From CAWDYA01 sp963806495 (GTDB lineage: Bacteria; Acidobacteriota; Polarisedimenticolia; JACPZX01; DASXTC01): DNA of 64,000 bases. Positions within the stretch are counted from its first letter, which is position 1, and the number at the start of each line of letters is the position of its first letter. The position numbers and the translations under genes were made by a program. The DNA lies in assembly GCA_963806495.1 (NCBI GenBank), contig CAWDYA010000010.1, forward strand, positions 62,001 through 126,000, written 5' to 3'. Of the stretch, positions 1 to 9,182 are shown piece by piece. The notes under the pieces are model-generated. The model worked only from the letters and a program-made list of their open reading frames with translations. It ran no database searches and was not told the DNA's origin.

Positions 1-16
1 CGGGGCGAGATGGAAC

Positions 17-781
17 ATGAGCCGTAGTCTGAATCGCGCGATGTTCTACCTCGCCCTGCTGGCGGCCTGGCAGGCGGTCCATCTCCGGGGTCCCTGGCCC
101 CCCTATCTGCTCCCGGGCCCGCTGCAGGTGGCAGAGGCCCTTGTCCGCGGCTTCGGCGATGGGACCTTTCTGATCGGCATGGGCGTGAGCCTGCGCCGGC
201 TCGCTCTGGGCTATTCCATCTCGCTGGCCGCCGGTGTCAGCCTCGGTCTCGTCGTGGGGCGCGTCCGCTGGGCCGAGGAGACCATCGGGTCGCTGATGCT
301 GGGGCTCCAGACGCTGCCATCGATCTGCTGGCTCCCGCTCGCCATCATCTGGTTCGGGCTGAACGAGAAAGCCATCCAGTTCGTGGTCATCATGGGGGCG
401 CTGCTGGCGGTGGCGATCCACACAGACGATGGCGTGAAGAACATCCCGCCGATCTACATACGGGCCGGACGTAACCTGGGGGCCGGTGGCTGGCGGCTCC
501 TCCTCCAGGTGATGCTGCCCGCCGCGCTGCCCTCAATCCTGACCGGGGCCAAGCTGGGCTGGTCGTTCGCCTGGCGCTCGCTGATGGCGGCGGAGCTCCT
601 GTTCGTCAGCCTCGGCCTCGGCCAGCTCCTGATGGTGGGCCGCGAGCTCAACGATATGGCGCAGGTGATCGCCGTGATGCTGATCATCATCGGCCTCGGG
701 CTGCTGGTCGACAACCTGGTCTTCGGCCGACTGGAGCGAATCGTCCGGAGGCGGTGGGGGTTGACCGGCAGCCATACCTGA
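17..781 (+). CDS. ABC transporter permease, SsuC/TauC type
   Basis: Inner-membrane permease of an importer for nitrate-, sulfonate- or taurine-like substrates (BPD_transp_1 family). The 254 residues contain about six hydrophobic segments. The EAA-type cytoplasmic loop that contacts the ATPase lies near residues 150-180, with the pattern RAGRNLGAGGW followed by LPAALPSI, and LPSICWLPLAIIWFG is the usual family core. The ATG at 17 overlaps a TGA at 18-20 in another frame, so a gene running in from upstream, probably the ATPase or binding protein, is likely to be translationally coupled. The substrate cannot be told from the permease alone. Confidence 0.88.
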   Translation: MSRSLNRAMFYLALLAAWQAVHLRGPWPPYLLPGPLQVAEALVRGFGDGTFLIGMGVSLRRLALGYSISLAAGVSLGLVVGRVRWAEETIGSLMLGLQTLPSICWLPLAIIWFGLNEKAIQFVVIMGALLAVAIHTDDGVKNIPPIYIRAGRNLGAGGWRLLLQVMLPAALPSILTGAKLGWSFAWRSLMAAELLFVSLGLGQLLMVGRELNDMAQVIAVMLIIIGLGLLVDNLVFGRLERIVRRRWGLTGSHT

Positions 782-794
782 CCGGCGTGACGCT

Positions 795-1337
795 CTATCG
801 GCCCGCCGCCAGCTCCTCGAGGGCACGCTCGTAAACGCCGTACGAGCGCTCGCCGAACAGGACGAACCGGATCAGCCGGAGCTGCGGGTGGCCCTTCAGG
901 AACTCCAGCGCCGTCGACAACGCGATGCGCGCCGCTTCGTCAATCGGATAGCCGTACGCGCCGGTGCTGAGCGACGGTGTCGCCACCGACGCCAGCCGGT
1001 GCTCCACCGCCCGGTTGAAGGCGCTCGCATAGGCCGAGGCGAGCAGCGAGGGCTCCCCCTGGCGGCCGTCCCGGTAGACGGGCCCCACGGCGTGGATCAC
1101 CTTCTTCGCCGGGAGGCGGCCGGCGCCGGTGACCACGGCCTGGCCGGTCGGGCAGCCGGGCAGCCTTCGGCACTCCTCCATGATCGCCTCCCCGCCGGCG
1201 CGATGGATCGCTCCGTCCACGCCGCCTCCGCCCGCGAGCCGATCGTTCGCGGCGTTGACGATGCCGTCCACTTCCTGTCGCGTGATGTCCCCCTCGCACA
1301 GCTCGAGCACCGCGGGCCCGACCTTGATTTCCATCAT
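795..1337 (-). CDS. Macro-domain protein (ADP-ribose/O-acetyl-ADP-ribose hydrolase)
   Basis: A single 180-residue macro domain of the YmdB/Appr-1''-p processing type, which binds ADP-ribose and usually removes it or its O-acetyl ester. Visible motifs are GDIT, then NAAN, then the glycine loop GGGGVDGAIHRAGG, and STGAYGYP near the C terminus; these line the ADP-ribose pocket. The start at 1337 is preferred over one 24 bases upstream because GGAGGTGA sits directly before it. It lies convergent to the permease and 20 bases downstream of the gamma-glutamyltransferase gene on the same strand. Cytoplasmic; no partner gene tells its substrate. Confidence 0.9.
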   Translation of the reverse strand: MMEIKVGPAVLELCEGDITRQEVDGIVNAANDRLAGGGGVDGAIHRAGGEAIMEECRRLPGCPTGQAVVTGAGRLPAKKVIHAVGPVYRDGRQGEPSLLASAYASAFNRAVEHRLASVATPSLSTGAYGYPIDEAARIALSTALEFLKGHPQLRLIRFVLFGERSYGVYERALEELAAGR

Positions 1338-1357
1338 GGTCTCACCTCCATGCCCGC

Positions 1358-3171
1358 TCACCAGGCGAAGACATAGCGGTCGCGCCGCGGGTCGGCAGCG
1401 CCCGCCCTCACACCGTTGATCCGGTCGATCGAGACGATGGTCGGCGCGCTGGCGTGGCTCCAGTCTCCCAGCACCTCGACCTCGTGTCCGCGCCGTCTCA
1501 GCTCCGCGACCACATCGGCGCCGACACGGCCCTCGACGCGGAGCTGGTTCGGCCGGATGCGGTGCTGGTCCCAGCTCTCCTCGAGGTGCAGCGTGTCGAA
1601 CCGGGGCGCTTCCACGGCCTCCTGCAGGTTCATCCCGAACTCGGCGACGTCGAGGAACACCTGCAGCAGCGTCTGATCCTGCACATCGAGACCGGGCGTG
1701 CTGAAGGCGAGAGTCGGCGGTCCGCCCGCCGGGCCCGCGAGCGTCGGCGTGAGCGTGTACCTCGGCCGCTTGCCGGGCGCGAGCCGGTTGGGGCTTCCCT
1801 CGGCCAGGGTGAACGCCTGCATCCGCTCCGACAACGGTATGCCCGTGCCGGCCACGACGACCGAGGGCAGCCAGGCCCCGCTCGGGGTGGCCGAGAACAG
1901 GTTCCCCTCAGCATCCACGATATTGATGCAGGTGGTCCCGAGCGGCGTGCGATCGGGCGGAGCCGGCGGCGGCACGACGCCGCGCCCCGCACGGGAGACC
2001 TTCGCCACCGCGGCCGGCGTGCCCGGCCGTATCTCACGGCTGGCATGTCGCGGGTCGATCAGCGCGCTGCGCTTCGCCGCGTATGCCTTCGAGAGCAGCG
2101 CCTCGGCCGGCACATCCACGAAATCTGGGTCCCCGTACCAGCGATCCCGGTCGGCGAAGGCCAGCTTCATCGCCTCGGTGATGGTGTGGATGTAGTCGGC
2201 CGACCCGGGCCCCATCCCGGCGATGTCGAACGGCTCGATCAGATTCAGCGTCTGGAGCATCACCGGCCCCTGGCTCCAGAACCCGACCTTGTACACCTCC
2301 CAGCCCCGGTATCTGACCGAGAACGGCTTTTCCAGGCGCGCGCGGTAGGCGGCCAGGTCGGCGGCGCGGATCAGGCCACCGTGCTTCTTCGAGAACGCCC
2401 CGATCGCCTCGGCCACCGGCCCGCGGTAGAAATAATCCCGCACCGCCTCGATCCCGGCGGCCCGGCCCCGCCCCTTCGCGGCCTCCTCGGCGGCCACCAT
2501 CCCCCTCAGCGTGCGGGCGAGATCGGGCTGCCGGAAGACCTCGCCCGGCAGCGGGAGGCCTGCCGGTGGGCAGAAACACCTCGGCGGCGCCCGGCAGGGT
2601 CCGGATGGCGTCGGCCCGGCTCGCGATCACCCGCGCGAGCATCTCGTACATGGGGAAGCCGTCGGCGTATTCGACGGCCGGGGCGATCACCTCGGCGAAG
2701 GACCGGGTCCCGTGGGTCTCGAGCGCGACAAGCAGGCCATCCACCACCGCCGGTACGGTCGCGGAGAGGATCCCGGTGGCGGGTATCCCGGTCAGCCCTC
2801 CCTGGTGGGCCGGGTCGAGAAAGTACTCGGGCGTGGCCAGCGCGGGCGCCGTGCCGTCGGCGTTCACCACGACCACGTCACCGGTAGTCCTCCATGTAAT
2901 AGATGAAGGACCCCTCGCCGCCGAGCGCGAAGTGCGAGAACTCGGTGACGGCCGCCGCAAAGGTGGCCGCCACCCCGGCGTCGACCGCGTTGCCCCCGGA
3001 GCGCAGCAGCCGCAGCCCCGCCTCCACCGCGAGCGGCGAGCCCGCCGCCACCACGCCGTGCATGCCCCTGACCACGGGCCGGAACACCTTGCCGGGCGGG
3101 ACATCTTCCACCGAGGCGGAGAGCGCGGCGGCGGCCGCCGCCGCGACGAGGAGTCGGCTGCGAACGTTCAT
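1358..3171 (-). CDS. ggt: Gamma-glutamyltransferase, exported, broken by two frame breaks
   Basis: Ntn-hydrolase that cleaves and transfers the gamma-glutamyl group of glutathione, normally periplasmic. The coding sequence is spread over three frames. The N terminus (signal peptide, then the family segment LRSGGNAVDAGVAATFA) runs from 3171 to about 2885. The next part, starting GDVVVVNADGTAPALAT, is in a second frame to about 2555. The C-terminal 380 residues are in a third frame and hold the autoprocessing site GTTCINIVDAEGN, with the nucleophilic Thr, and the later glycine-rich region. Each break is explained by one extra base, near 2885 and in the CCC at 2553-2555 (complement). Family sequence resumes immediately at both, so this could be assembly error or a recent pseudogene. 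Confidence 0.85.
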
Positions 3172-3272
3172 CAATCACATCTACCCCCGCAGGGCGCTGA
3201 GTGTCAACCCCTGCCGACTGGACCGAATCAGGCGGCTGCGATAACATCGGGGACCTGTTCAGGGAGGAGCCG

Positions 3273-4379
3273 ATGCAGGCTGCGATCGCGCGAGCCGGGC
3301 TGGAAGAGATCCACCGCAAGGTGATCGAAGGGGAGCGTCTGTCGGCCGACGACGGACTGCGTCTCTACGCCTGCACCGATGTCAACGCGATCGGGCACAT
3401 GGCCAACCTCGTGCGCGAGCGGCGCCACGGCGATGTCTGCTACTTCGTGCGCAACCAGCACATCAACTACACGAACGTCTGCAACAAGGACTGCAAGTTC
3501 TGCGCCTTCTACGTCCGGGTCAACGACCCGGCGGGTTACACGCTCACGCCCGAGGACGTCAGACGGCGCGTGGAGGAGCAGATCCACGAGCCGATCACCG
3601 AGATCCACATGGTGGCCGGCATCAACCCCCGGCTTCCCTACCAGTACTATCTCGACATCATCAGGGCGGTCAAGTCGGTGCGTCCCGACGTCATGGTGAA
3701 GGCCTATACCATGATCGAGATCGCCGAGATGGTGCGGGTGGCGAAGAAGCCGGTGGAGGAGGTCTGGGAGGATCTCAAGGCCGCGGGCCTGGGTTCGCTG
3801 CCGGGCGGCGGCGCCGAGGTGCTCTCCGAGCGCGTGCACGCCGAGATCTTCAACCTCAAGCAGACCCCGTCCGAGTGGCTTGCGATGGCGCGCTCCGCCC
3901 ACAAGGCCGGGCTGCGATCCAACGCCACGATGCTGTACGGCCACATCGAGACGATGGCGGAGCGGGTCGAGCACCTGGTCCGGATCCGCGAGGTGCAGGA
4001 CGAGACCGGGGGATTTCTGACCTTCATCCCGCTCGCCTTCCACCCCGAGAACACCGAGATGTCCGAGCTGCCGCACACCACCGGCATCGACGATCTCAAG
4101 CAGCTCGCCATCGCGCGCCTGATGCTGGACAACTTCGACCACATCAAGAGCTTCTGGATCATGGTCTCCCCTCAGATCTCCCAGGTGAGCCTCTGGTACG
4201 GGGCCGACGACATCGACGGCACGATCATCCGGGAGGAGATCACCCACGCCGCGGGGGCCCGCACACCGCAGGGGCTGACCCAGGCGCAGCTCACCGGCCT
4301 CATCCGCGAGACGGGCCGCCGCCCGGTCGAGCGCGACGCGCTGTACCGGCCGGTGGCGCACCAGGAGGTCACCGCGTGA
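3273..4379 (+). CDS. mqnE: Aminofutalosine synthase MqnE
   Basis: Radical SAM enzyme of the futalosine route to menaquinone. It joins the chorismate-derived enolpyruvyl benzoate to SAM to give aminofutalosine. The 368 residues carry the cluster motif CNKDCKFC (CX3CX2C) in the family context NYTNVCNKDCKFCAFY, followed by HMVAGINP and the C-terminal VSLWYGADDIDGT. The start at 3273 is chosen because GGGAGGAG lies 6 bases upstream; the reading frame remains open 24 codons further up without such a site. Its TGA overlaps the GTG of mqnC. mqnD lies about 9 kb away on the other strand. Confidence 0.95.
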   Translation: MQAAIARAGLEEIHRKVIEGERLSADDGLRLYACTDVNAIGHMANLVRERRHGDVCYFVRNQHINYTNVCNKDCKFCAFYVRVNDPAGYTLTPEDVRRRVEEQIHEPITEIHMVAGINPRLPYQYYLDIIRAVKSVRPDVMVKAYTMIEIAEMVRVAKKPVEEVWEDLKAAGLGSLPGGGAEVLSERVHAEIFNLKQTPSEWLAMARSAHKAGLRSNATMLYGHIETMAERVEHLVRIREVQDETGGFLTFIPLAFHPENTEMSELPHTTGIDDLKQLAIARLMLDNFDHIKSFWIMVSPQISQVSLWYGADDIDGTIIREEITHAAGARTPQGLTQAQLTGLIRETGRRPVERDALYRPVAHQEVTA

Positions 4380-5533
4380 GCGGGGGCGGGGCGCAGGGCA
4401 TCGCCGACATCCGGGAAAAGGTCGAGGCGGGCGAGCGCATCGGCCGCGACGAGGCGCTGCGCCTGCTGCGGCACCACGATCTGCCCGAGCTCGGCGCGAT
4501 GGCCGACGGCGTGCGCTGGCGGCTCTGGCCCGAGGCGCAGGTCAGCTACGTCATCGGCATCAATCTCAACTACACCAATGTCTGCTGGGTGCGCTGCAAG
4601 TTCTGCGCGTTCTACCGCCCGCCGGGATCCGACGAGGGCTACACCCTCACCCGCGACGAGCTGGGCGCCAGGCTGCAGGCGCTGACCGACATGGGCGGCC
4701 GCGAGGTGCTGTTCCAGGGCGGCCTCAATCCGGCGCTCAAGCTGGACTACTATCTCGACACCTTCCGGTGGATCAAGGCCAACTGGGACGTCCACATCCA
4801 CGGGCTCTCCCCCGCCGAGATCATCTACATCGCGCACATGAGCGACATGCCTCTGGCGCGCTGTCTCGAGACCCTGCGCGAGGCCGGCCTCGACACGGTG
4901 CCGGGCGCGGGCGGCGAGATCCTGGTCGACCGGGTGCGGCGGATCCTCGCGGCCGGCAAGGACATGGCGGACGAGTGGATCGACTTCATGCGCACCTGCC
5001 ATCGTCTCGGCATCCGCACGTCATCGACCATGATGTACGGCTCGGTGGAGACGCTCGAGGAGCGTGTAGAACATCTCGATCGCCTGCGCACCCTGCAGGA
5101 CGAGACCGGGGGGTTCAACAGCTTCATCCCCTGGTCGTTCCAGCCCGAGCGCACCGAGATGACTGAGGTGCCCAGGGCCAGCGCCTTCGACTACCTGCGC
5201 ACCCTGGCGGTGGCGCGGGTCTATCTCGACAATATCCCCAGCGTCCAGGCCTCGTGGGTGACACAGGGGGCCAAGATCGCGCAGGTGAGCCTCAGGTTCG
5301 GTGTGAACGACTTCGGCTCCACCGTGATCGAGGAGAACGTCGTCTCGGCGGCCGGCACCACCTACGCGATGGACGTCGAGGAGATGGAGCGTCTCATCCG
5401 TGATGCCGGGTTCACGCCCGTGCTGAGAGACACGAACTACAGGATCCTCGGGCCGAACGACGGCGCGAGACGGTCCGCCGCGCCGGTCCGGCCGGCAGCC
5501 GTGACGGCGCATCCCACCACGCCGGTGAACTGA
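4376..5533 (+). CDS. mqnC: Dehypoxanthine futalosine cyclase MqnC
   Basis: Radical SAM enzyme that converts dehypoxanthine futalosine to the cyclic form, the step after MqnE and nucleosidase action in menaquinone synthesis. 385 residues, with the cluster motif CWVRCKFC in NYTNVCWVRCKFCAFY. The DETGGFNSFIPWSFQPERTEM segment and the C-terminal VSLRFGVNDFGST are typical of the family. It starts at GTG 4376, sharing GTGA with the mqnE stop, so the two are translationally coupled. It is clearly a paralogue of MqnE, with the same fold and parallel motifs. The open frame upstream, inside mqnE, is spurious. Confidence 0.95.
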   Translation: MSGGGAQGIADIREKVEAGERIGRDEALRLLRHHDLPELGAMADGVRWRLWPEAQVSYVIGINLNYTNVCWVRCKFCAFYRPPGSDEGYTLTRDELGARLQALTDMGGREVLFQGGLNPALKLDYYLDTFRWIKANWDVHIHGLSPAEIIYIAHMSDMPLARCLETLREAGLDTVPGAGGEILVDRVRRILAAGKDMADEWIDFMRTCHRLGIRTSSTMMYGSVETLEERVEHLDRLRTLQDETGGFNSFIPWSFQPERTEMTEVPRASAFDYLRTLAVARVYLDNIPSVQASWVTQGAKIAQVSLRFGVNDFGSTVIEENVVSAAGTTYAMDVEEMERLIRDAGFTPVLRDTNYRILGPNDGARRSAAPVRPAAVTAHPTTPVN

Positions 5534-5544
5534 CCGGAGACGGC

Positions 5545-6747
5545 GTGCCACCACGCGACGATCTGCGCGCGAAAGGCGACCGGGAGCTGGCGGCGAGCCT
5601 CCTGGGCCGTCAGGAGATCAAGGACGCCATCACCCGCTACGAGGCCAGGGGGCCCGACGGAGGCGCCCGGTTTCAGCTGCTCGGCTCCGCGCTGCGACTC
5701 ACCGCCTCGATGGCCCCGGACGTGCACGAGATCCTGGACGGGTGCCGGCGGACCCTGGGTCTCGACTCCCCCATCGAGAGCTTCGTCTACCCCGGCGCGT
5801 CGTTCAACGCCGCCGCCGTGCGCCCCGAGAAGGGTCGCCTTCTGATCATCGTGTCATCGAGCCTTCTGGAGGCGTTCGAGCCCGACGAGCTGCGGTTCGT
5901 GGCGGGCCACGAGCTGGGACACCACCTGTTCGATCACCACGCGCTGCCGCTGGCGGCCCTGCTGTCGGGCGAGTACTCCATCAGACCGGGCCTCGTGCTT
6001 CAGCTCTTCGCCTGGCAGCGCTACGCGGAGATCTCGGCGGATCGTGCGGGCGTGGTATGCGCGGGGGGGCTCGACCCGGCGGCGCGCGCCCTCTTCAAGC
6101 TGGCTTCCGGTCTGCGCGGGGGTCGGGTCAAGGTGAAGATCGAGGAGTTTCTCGCACAGGTGGGCGATCTGCGCGAGGAGGCGGGCGAGGCGCCGAAGGA
6201 CCATGACGCGCCGCGTGCCGACTGGTTCTCCACGCACCCGTTCAGCCCGCTGCGCCTGCGCGCCGCCGAGCTCTTCGCCTCTTCCGAGCTGATGTCGCCG
6301 GGCGGCATCCCGCGCGACCGGCTCGAGGCGCAGGTGGATGATCTCATGACCGTCATGCAGCCGAGCTACCTGCAGGAGAAGTCGGGTGCCGCCGAGGCGA
6401 TGCGACGGCTCCTGTTCGCCGGAGGCGTGGCGATCGCCGTCGCATCGGGCCCCGCCAGGGAGAAGGAGCTCGAGGCGCTCGAGCAGCTCCTTGGACCCGG
6501 CTCGCTGCCTTTCGAGATCAAGCCCGACGTCATCACGAAGGACCTGCCGAGCCGGATCCACGACGTCAACGCATCGGTCCCGCCCCTGCGGCGGGCGCAG
6601 GTGGTCCGGGACCTGTGCCTCATCGCCCGGGCCGACGGGCGCGCCGACGAGGCGGAGATGAAGATCATCCGGGAGATCGCCGCGGCGATCGACGTCGACG
6701 CGGACCTGATCGACTGCACGGTCCGCCCGCCCGGCTCCTGTCACTAG
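5545..6747 (+). CDS. M48-type zinc metallopeptidase with C-terminal TerB-like domain
   Basis: 400-residue protein. The peptidase part has the zinc motif HELGH at 122-126 and the third ligand Glu at 162 in AEISADRAG, the Ste24/HtpX pattern, but no obvious membrane segments, so it looks cytoplasmic. The last ~60 residues, with LIARADGRADEAEMKIIREIA, match the acidic helical repeat of TerB/tellurite-resistance-like domains. It starts at GTG 5545, 12 bases after mqnC, preceded by GGAGA, and is probably in the mqnEC operon. Its substrate and any link to menaquinone synthesis are unknown. Confidence 0.8.
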   Translation: MPPRDDLRAKGDRELAASLLGRQEIKDAITRYEARGPDGGARFQLLGSALRLTASMAPDVHEILDGCRRTLGLDSPIESFVYPGASFNAAAVRPEKGRLLIIVSSSLLEAFEPDELRFVAGHELGHHLFDHHALPLAALLSGEYSIRPGLVLQLFAWQRYAEISADRAGVVCAGGLDPAARALFKLASGLRGGRVKVKIEEFLAQVGDLREEAGEAPKDHDAPRADWFSTHPFSPLRLRAAELFASSELMSPGGIPRDRLEAQVDDLMTVMQPSYLQEKSGAAEAMRRLLFAGGVAIAVASGPAREKELEALEQLLGPGSLPFEIKPDVITKDLPSRIHDVNASVPPLRRAQVVRDLCLIARADGRADEAEMKIIREIAAAIDVDADLIDCTVRPPGSCH

Positions 6748-6789
6748 CAGGGTGGACAGGACAGGCCCCCGTCGCCCATACTGTCGCCC

Positions 6790-7803
6790 ATGTCCGCGAC
6801 GAAGCGTCTCAGGATCCTCACAGGCGATCGCCCCACGGGCAAGCTCCATCTCGGCCACTACGTCGGCACCCTCGCCAACCGGGTGAAGCTGCAGGATCGG
6901 TATGAGTGCTACTTCCTGGTGGCCGATCTGCACATGCTCACCACGCGCGTCGAGCCGGAGCTGCTGGCCGAGACCGGCCGCAACGTCCACGAGATCGTGC
7001 TCGACAACCTGAGCGTCGGGATCGACCCGGATCGCTCCACCTATTTCCTGCAGTCGCTCGTTCCCGAGATCTCCGAGATGCAGCTCATCTTCTCGATGCT
7101 GGTGACGGTGCCACGCCTGCAGCGCGTCCCGAGCCTCAAGGACGTGATGCAGGCTCTGCACGTCGAGCAGCCCTCCATGGGTCTCCTGGCGTACCCGGTT
7201 CTGCAGGCCGCCGACATCCTCTGCGTGCGCGCCAACCTGGTGCCGGTGGGCAAGGACCAGGCCTCACATATCGAGCTGACACGCGAGATCGCGCGCCGGT
7301 TCAACACGCTGTACGGCGAGACGCTGCCCGAGCCCGACACGCTGATCGGCGACGTGCCGACCCTGGTGGGCACCGACGGGCAGGCCAAGATGAGCAAGAG
7401 CCTCGACAACGCAATCCACCTGTCGGACGACGCGAAGACTGTCGAGAAGAAGGTGCGCGGGATGTACACCGACCCGAACCGGGTGCGCGCCGACATCCCC
7501 GGCAAGGTGGAGGGCAACCCGGTCTTCATCTATCACGACGCCTTCAACCCCGACACGGCCGAGGTGGACGATCTGAAGGAGCGGTACCGCGCGGGCAAGG
7601 TGGGCGACGTCGAGGTGAAGAAGAAGCTCGCCGCCGCGATCAACGCGTTTCTCGATCCTGTCCGGCAGCGGCGCGCGGCGCTCGAGAAGAAGCCCGACAT
7701 CGTCCGGGAGGTCCTCGAGGCCGGCAGCGCGAAGGCGCGCGCCGAGGCGGCTGTCACGCTCGGGATGATGAAGGACGCCATGGGGCTCAAGGGCGCCTGG
7801 TAG
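6790..7803 (+). CDS. trpS: Tryptophanyl-tRNA synthetase
   Basis: Class I aminoacyl-tRNA synthetase that charges tRNA-Trp; cytoplasmic. 337 residues, the usual length. The HIGH-type motif is in PTGKLHLGHYVG near residue 15 and KMSKS is present near residue 200. The family segment ILCVRANLVPVGKDQ is in between. There is no purine-rich ribosome site before ATG 6790; instead CATACT at 6777-6782 lies 7 bases upstream, which suggests a leaderless mRNA. Confidence 0.97.
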   Translation: MSATKRLRILTGDRPTGKLHLGHYVGTLANRVKLQDRYECYFLVADLHMLTTRVEPELLAETGRNVHEIVLDNLSVGIDPDRSTYFLQSLVPEISEMQLIFSMLVTVPRLQRVPSLKDVMQALHVEQPSMGLLAYPVLQAADILCVRANLVPVGKDQASHIELTREIARRFNTLYGETLPEPDTLIGDVPTLVGTDGQAKMSKSLDNAIHLSDDAKTVEKKVRGMYTDPNRVRADIPGKVEGNPVFIYHDAFNPDTAEVDDLKERYRAGKVGDVEVKKKLAAAINAFLDPVRQRRAALEKKPDIVREVLEAGSAKARAEAAVTLGMMKDAMGLKGAW

Positions 7804-7812
7804 CGTCGCGGT

Positions 7813-9114
7813 TCAGCGGCCGCGGCGGAACACCGCCGTGCCCGGCTCCGACGAGAGCGCATCGACCGCCGACCGGAGCGCGGCGAGCGCCTCGTCCGCA
7901 TCAGCGAACCCGTCCAGATCGAGCCGGCTGATCGCCTCCGCGTGACGCACGAGCCAGCTGTTGAGCACCTCCGTGTCACGACCCGACACGCGCCCTCGCC
8001 GGCGCGTCTTCCCGTCCATGACCCGCGACAGCAACCGCCGTGCCGCCGGCAGCCCGCCACCACGCGGCCCGAGGGTCGCGTGGCCGCGATAGCGCCCGGC
8101 TTCCACGAGGATGACCGTCGCTCCGCCCCCTTCGCGCCGCAGCAGTATCGCCACCGTGCGGGCCGGATCGTACCGCCGTCCCCGCTCGCGCACCGTGTTC
8201 TGCACGTTGCCCGCCGGAGCGAGACGACCGATCGGCCGCGCCTCCCGCAGCAGCGCTTCCAGCTCCGAGCCGACCACCTCGTGCTCCATCCGGTGCACGC
8301 AAGGCAGGAACCTCGCGCCATGTCCGGTCGTCCATGGGCGCCGGAAGTACGACCCGACGCGGCGCTTCAGATTCTTTGCCTTGCCCACGTACAGGAGCTT
8401 CCCCCCCGCGTCGTAGAACCGGTAGACGCCGGGCGATGGAGGCAGACGCGCCAGATCCTCGGCGGTGATCCCGGCCGGCAGAACCGTCTCGGCGCCCTCT
8501 TCGCCCTCATCGGGAGGCGCGGCGTCTGTGGCGCGCGCCACGCATGCAGCCATCGCCTCGGCGACGTCCTCAATCCGCTCCCCATCGAGCCATCGCACGC
8601 CCAGCAGCGCGCAGATGTCCGCCAGCCCGGCCCGGCGGGGCACGCGCGCCGCCCGCCTTACGATGGCGCCGAGCGAGACAATCGCCTCGGGCGGGGGCAG
8701 ACCGCGCACCCGCAGCCAGTGTCTCAGCCAGGGCCCCTCGCGGCGCGGGTCGGCCAATACCGCCACTGCCCCCTCGAGAGCGCCGGCAGGGGCGGCCGCC
8801 CCGCCGGCCGGAGCGGCCACGACCCGATCCGCCGCCGGGTCGACCACCACCGCGACGAGCCGCTCACCTGCCGGCACGGCGGACACGGCGGATCCGGACC
8901 ATCCCGCTCCCGGCCGGTATGTCATCCCTTCGGGCTCGAGCAGCGGAACGAGGAGCCGCGTCGCCAGCTCCTCGGAAGGGACGGCCGCCTGGAGGAACCG
9001 CTCGACGAGCATCCGGCTCGAGGCGGGCGCGCCCCGCTGCCGCAGGTACGAGGCGATCCGCTCCGCGACCGGCTCCACATGCTCCGCCCGTCTCTCGTGC
9101 CGCGTGCCTCGCAC
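7813..9114 (-). CDS. GIY-YIG nuclease-domain protein with unassigned N-terminal half
   Basis: 433 residues. A GIY-YIG domain of the UvrC/Cho type sits near 230-320. It contains GVYRFYDAGGKLLYVGKAKN, then the arginine-rich RRVGSYFRR and a glutamate in ELEALLREARPI. The N-terminal ~220 residues match no nuclease or exonuclease motif I recognise: no DEDD exonuclease as in DnaQ-Cho fusions, and no UvrC C-terminal endonuclease or helix-hairpin-helix. Two regions near 35-60 and 150-180 look like small helical modules. It begins with GTG. A structure-specific DNA endonuclease role is inferred from the domain only. Confidence 0.75.
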   Translation of the reverse strand: MRGTRHERRAEHVEPVAERIASYLRQRGAPASSRMLVERFLQAAVPSEELATRLLVPLLEPEGMTYRPGAGWSGSAVSAVPAGERLVAVVVDPAADRVVAAPAGGAAAPAGALEGAVAVLADPRREGPWLRHWLRVRGLPPPEAIVSLGAIVRRAARVPRRAGLADICALLGVRWLDGERIEDVAEAMAACVARATDAAPPDEGEEGAETVLPAGITAEDLARLPPSPGVYRFYDAGGKLLYVGKAKNLKRRVGSYFRRPWTTGHGARFLPCVHRMEHEVVGSELEALLREARPIGRLAPAGNVQNTVRERGRRYDPARTVAILLRREGGGATVILVEAGRYRGHATLGPRGGGLPAARRLLSRVMDGKTRRRGRVSGRDTEVLNSWLVRHAEAISRLDLDGFADADEALAALRSAVDALSSEPGTAVFRRGR

Positions 9115-9182
9115 CCTGTCCCCCGCTTCGTTGAATCAACTCACCCCGGCTGCTATCCTCACGCGCGGAGGCAACGCAACCG

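Noticed and set aside
7813..9114. uvrC
   Set aside because: Only the GIY-YIG domain is present; the UVR, endonuclease and HhH parts are missing.
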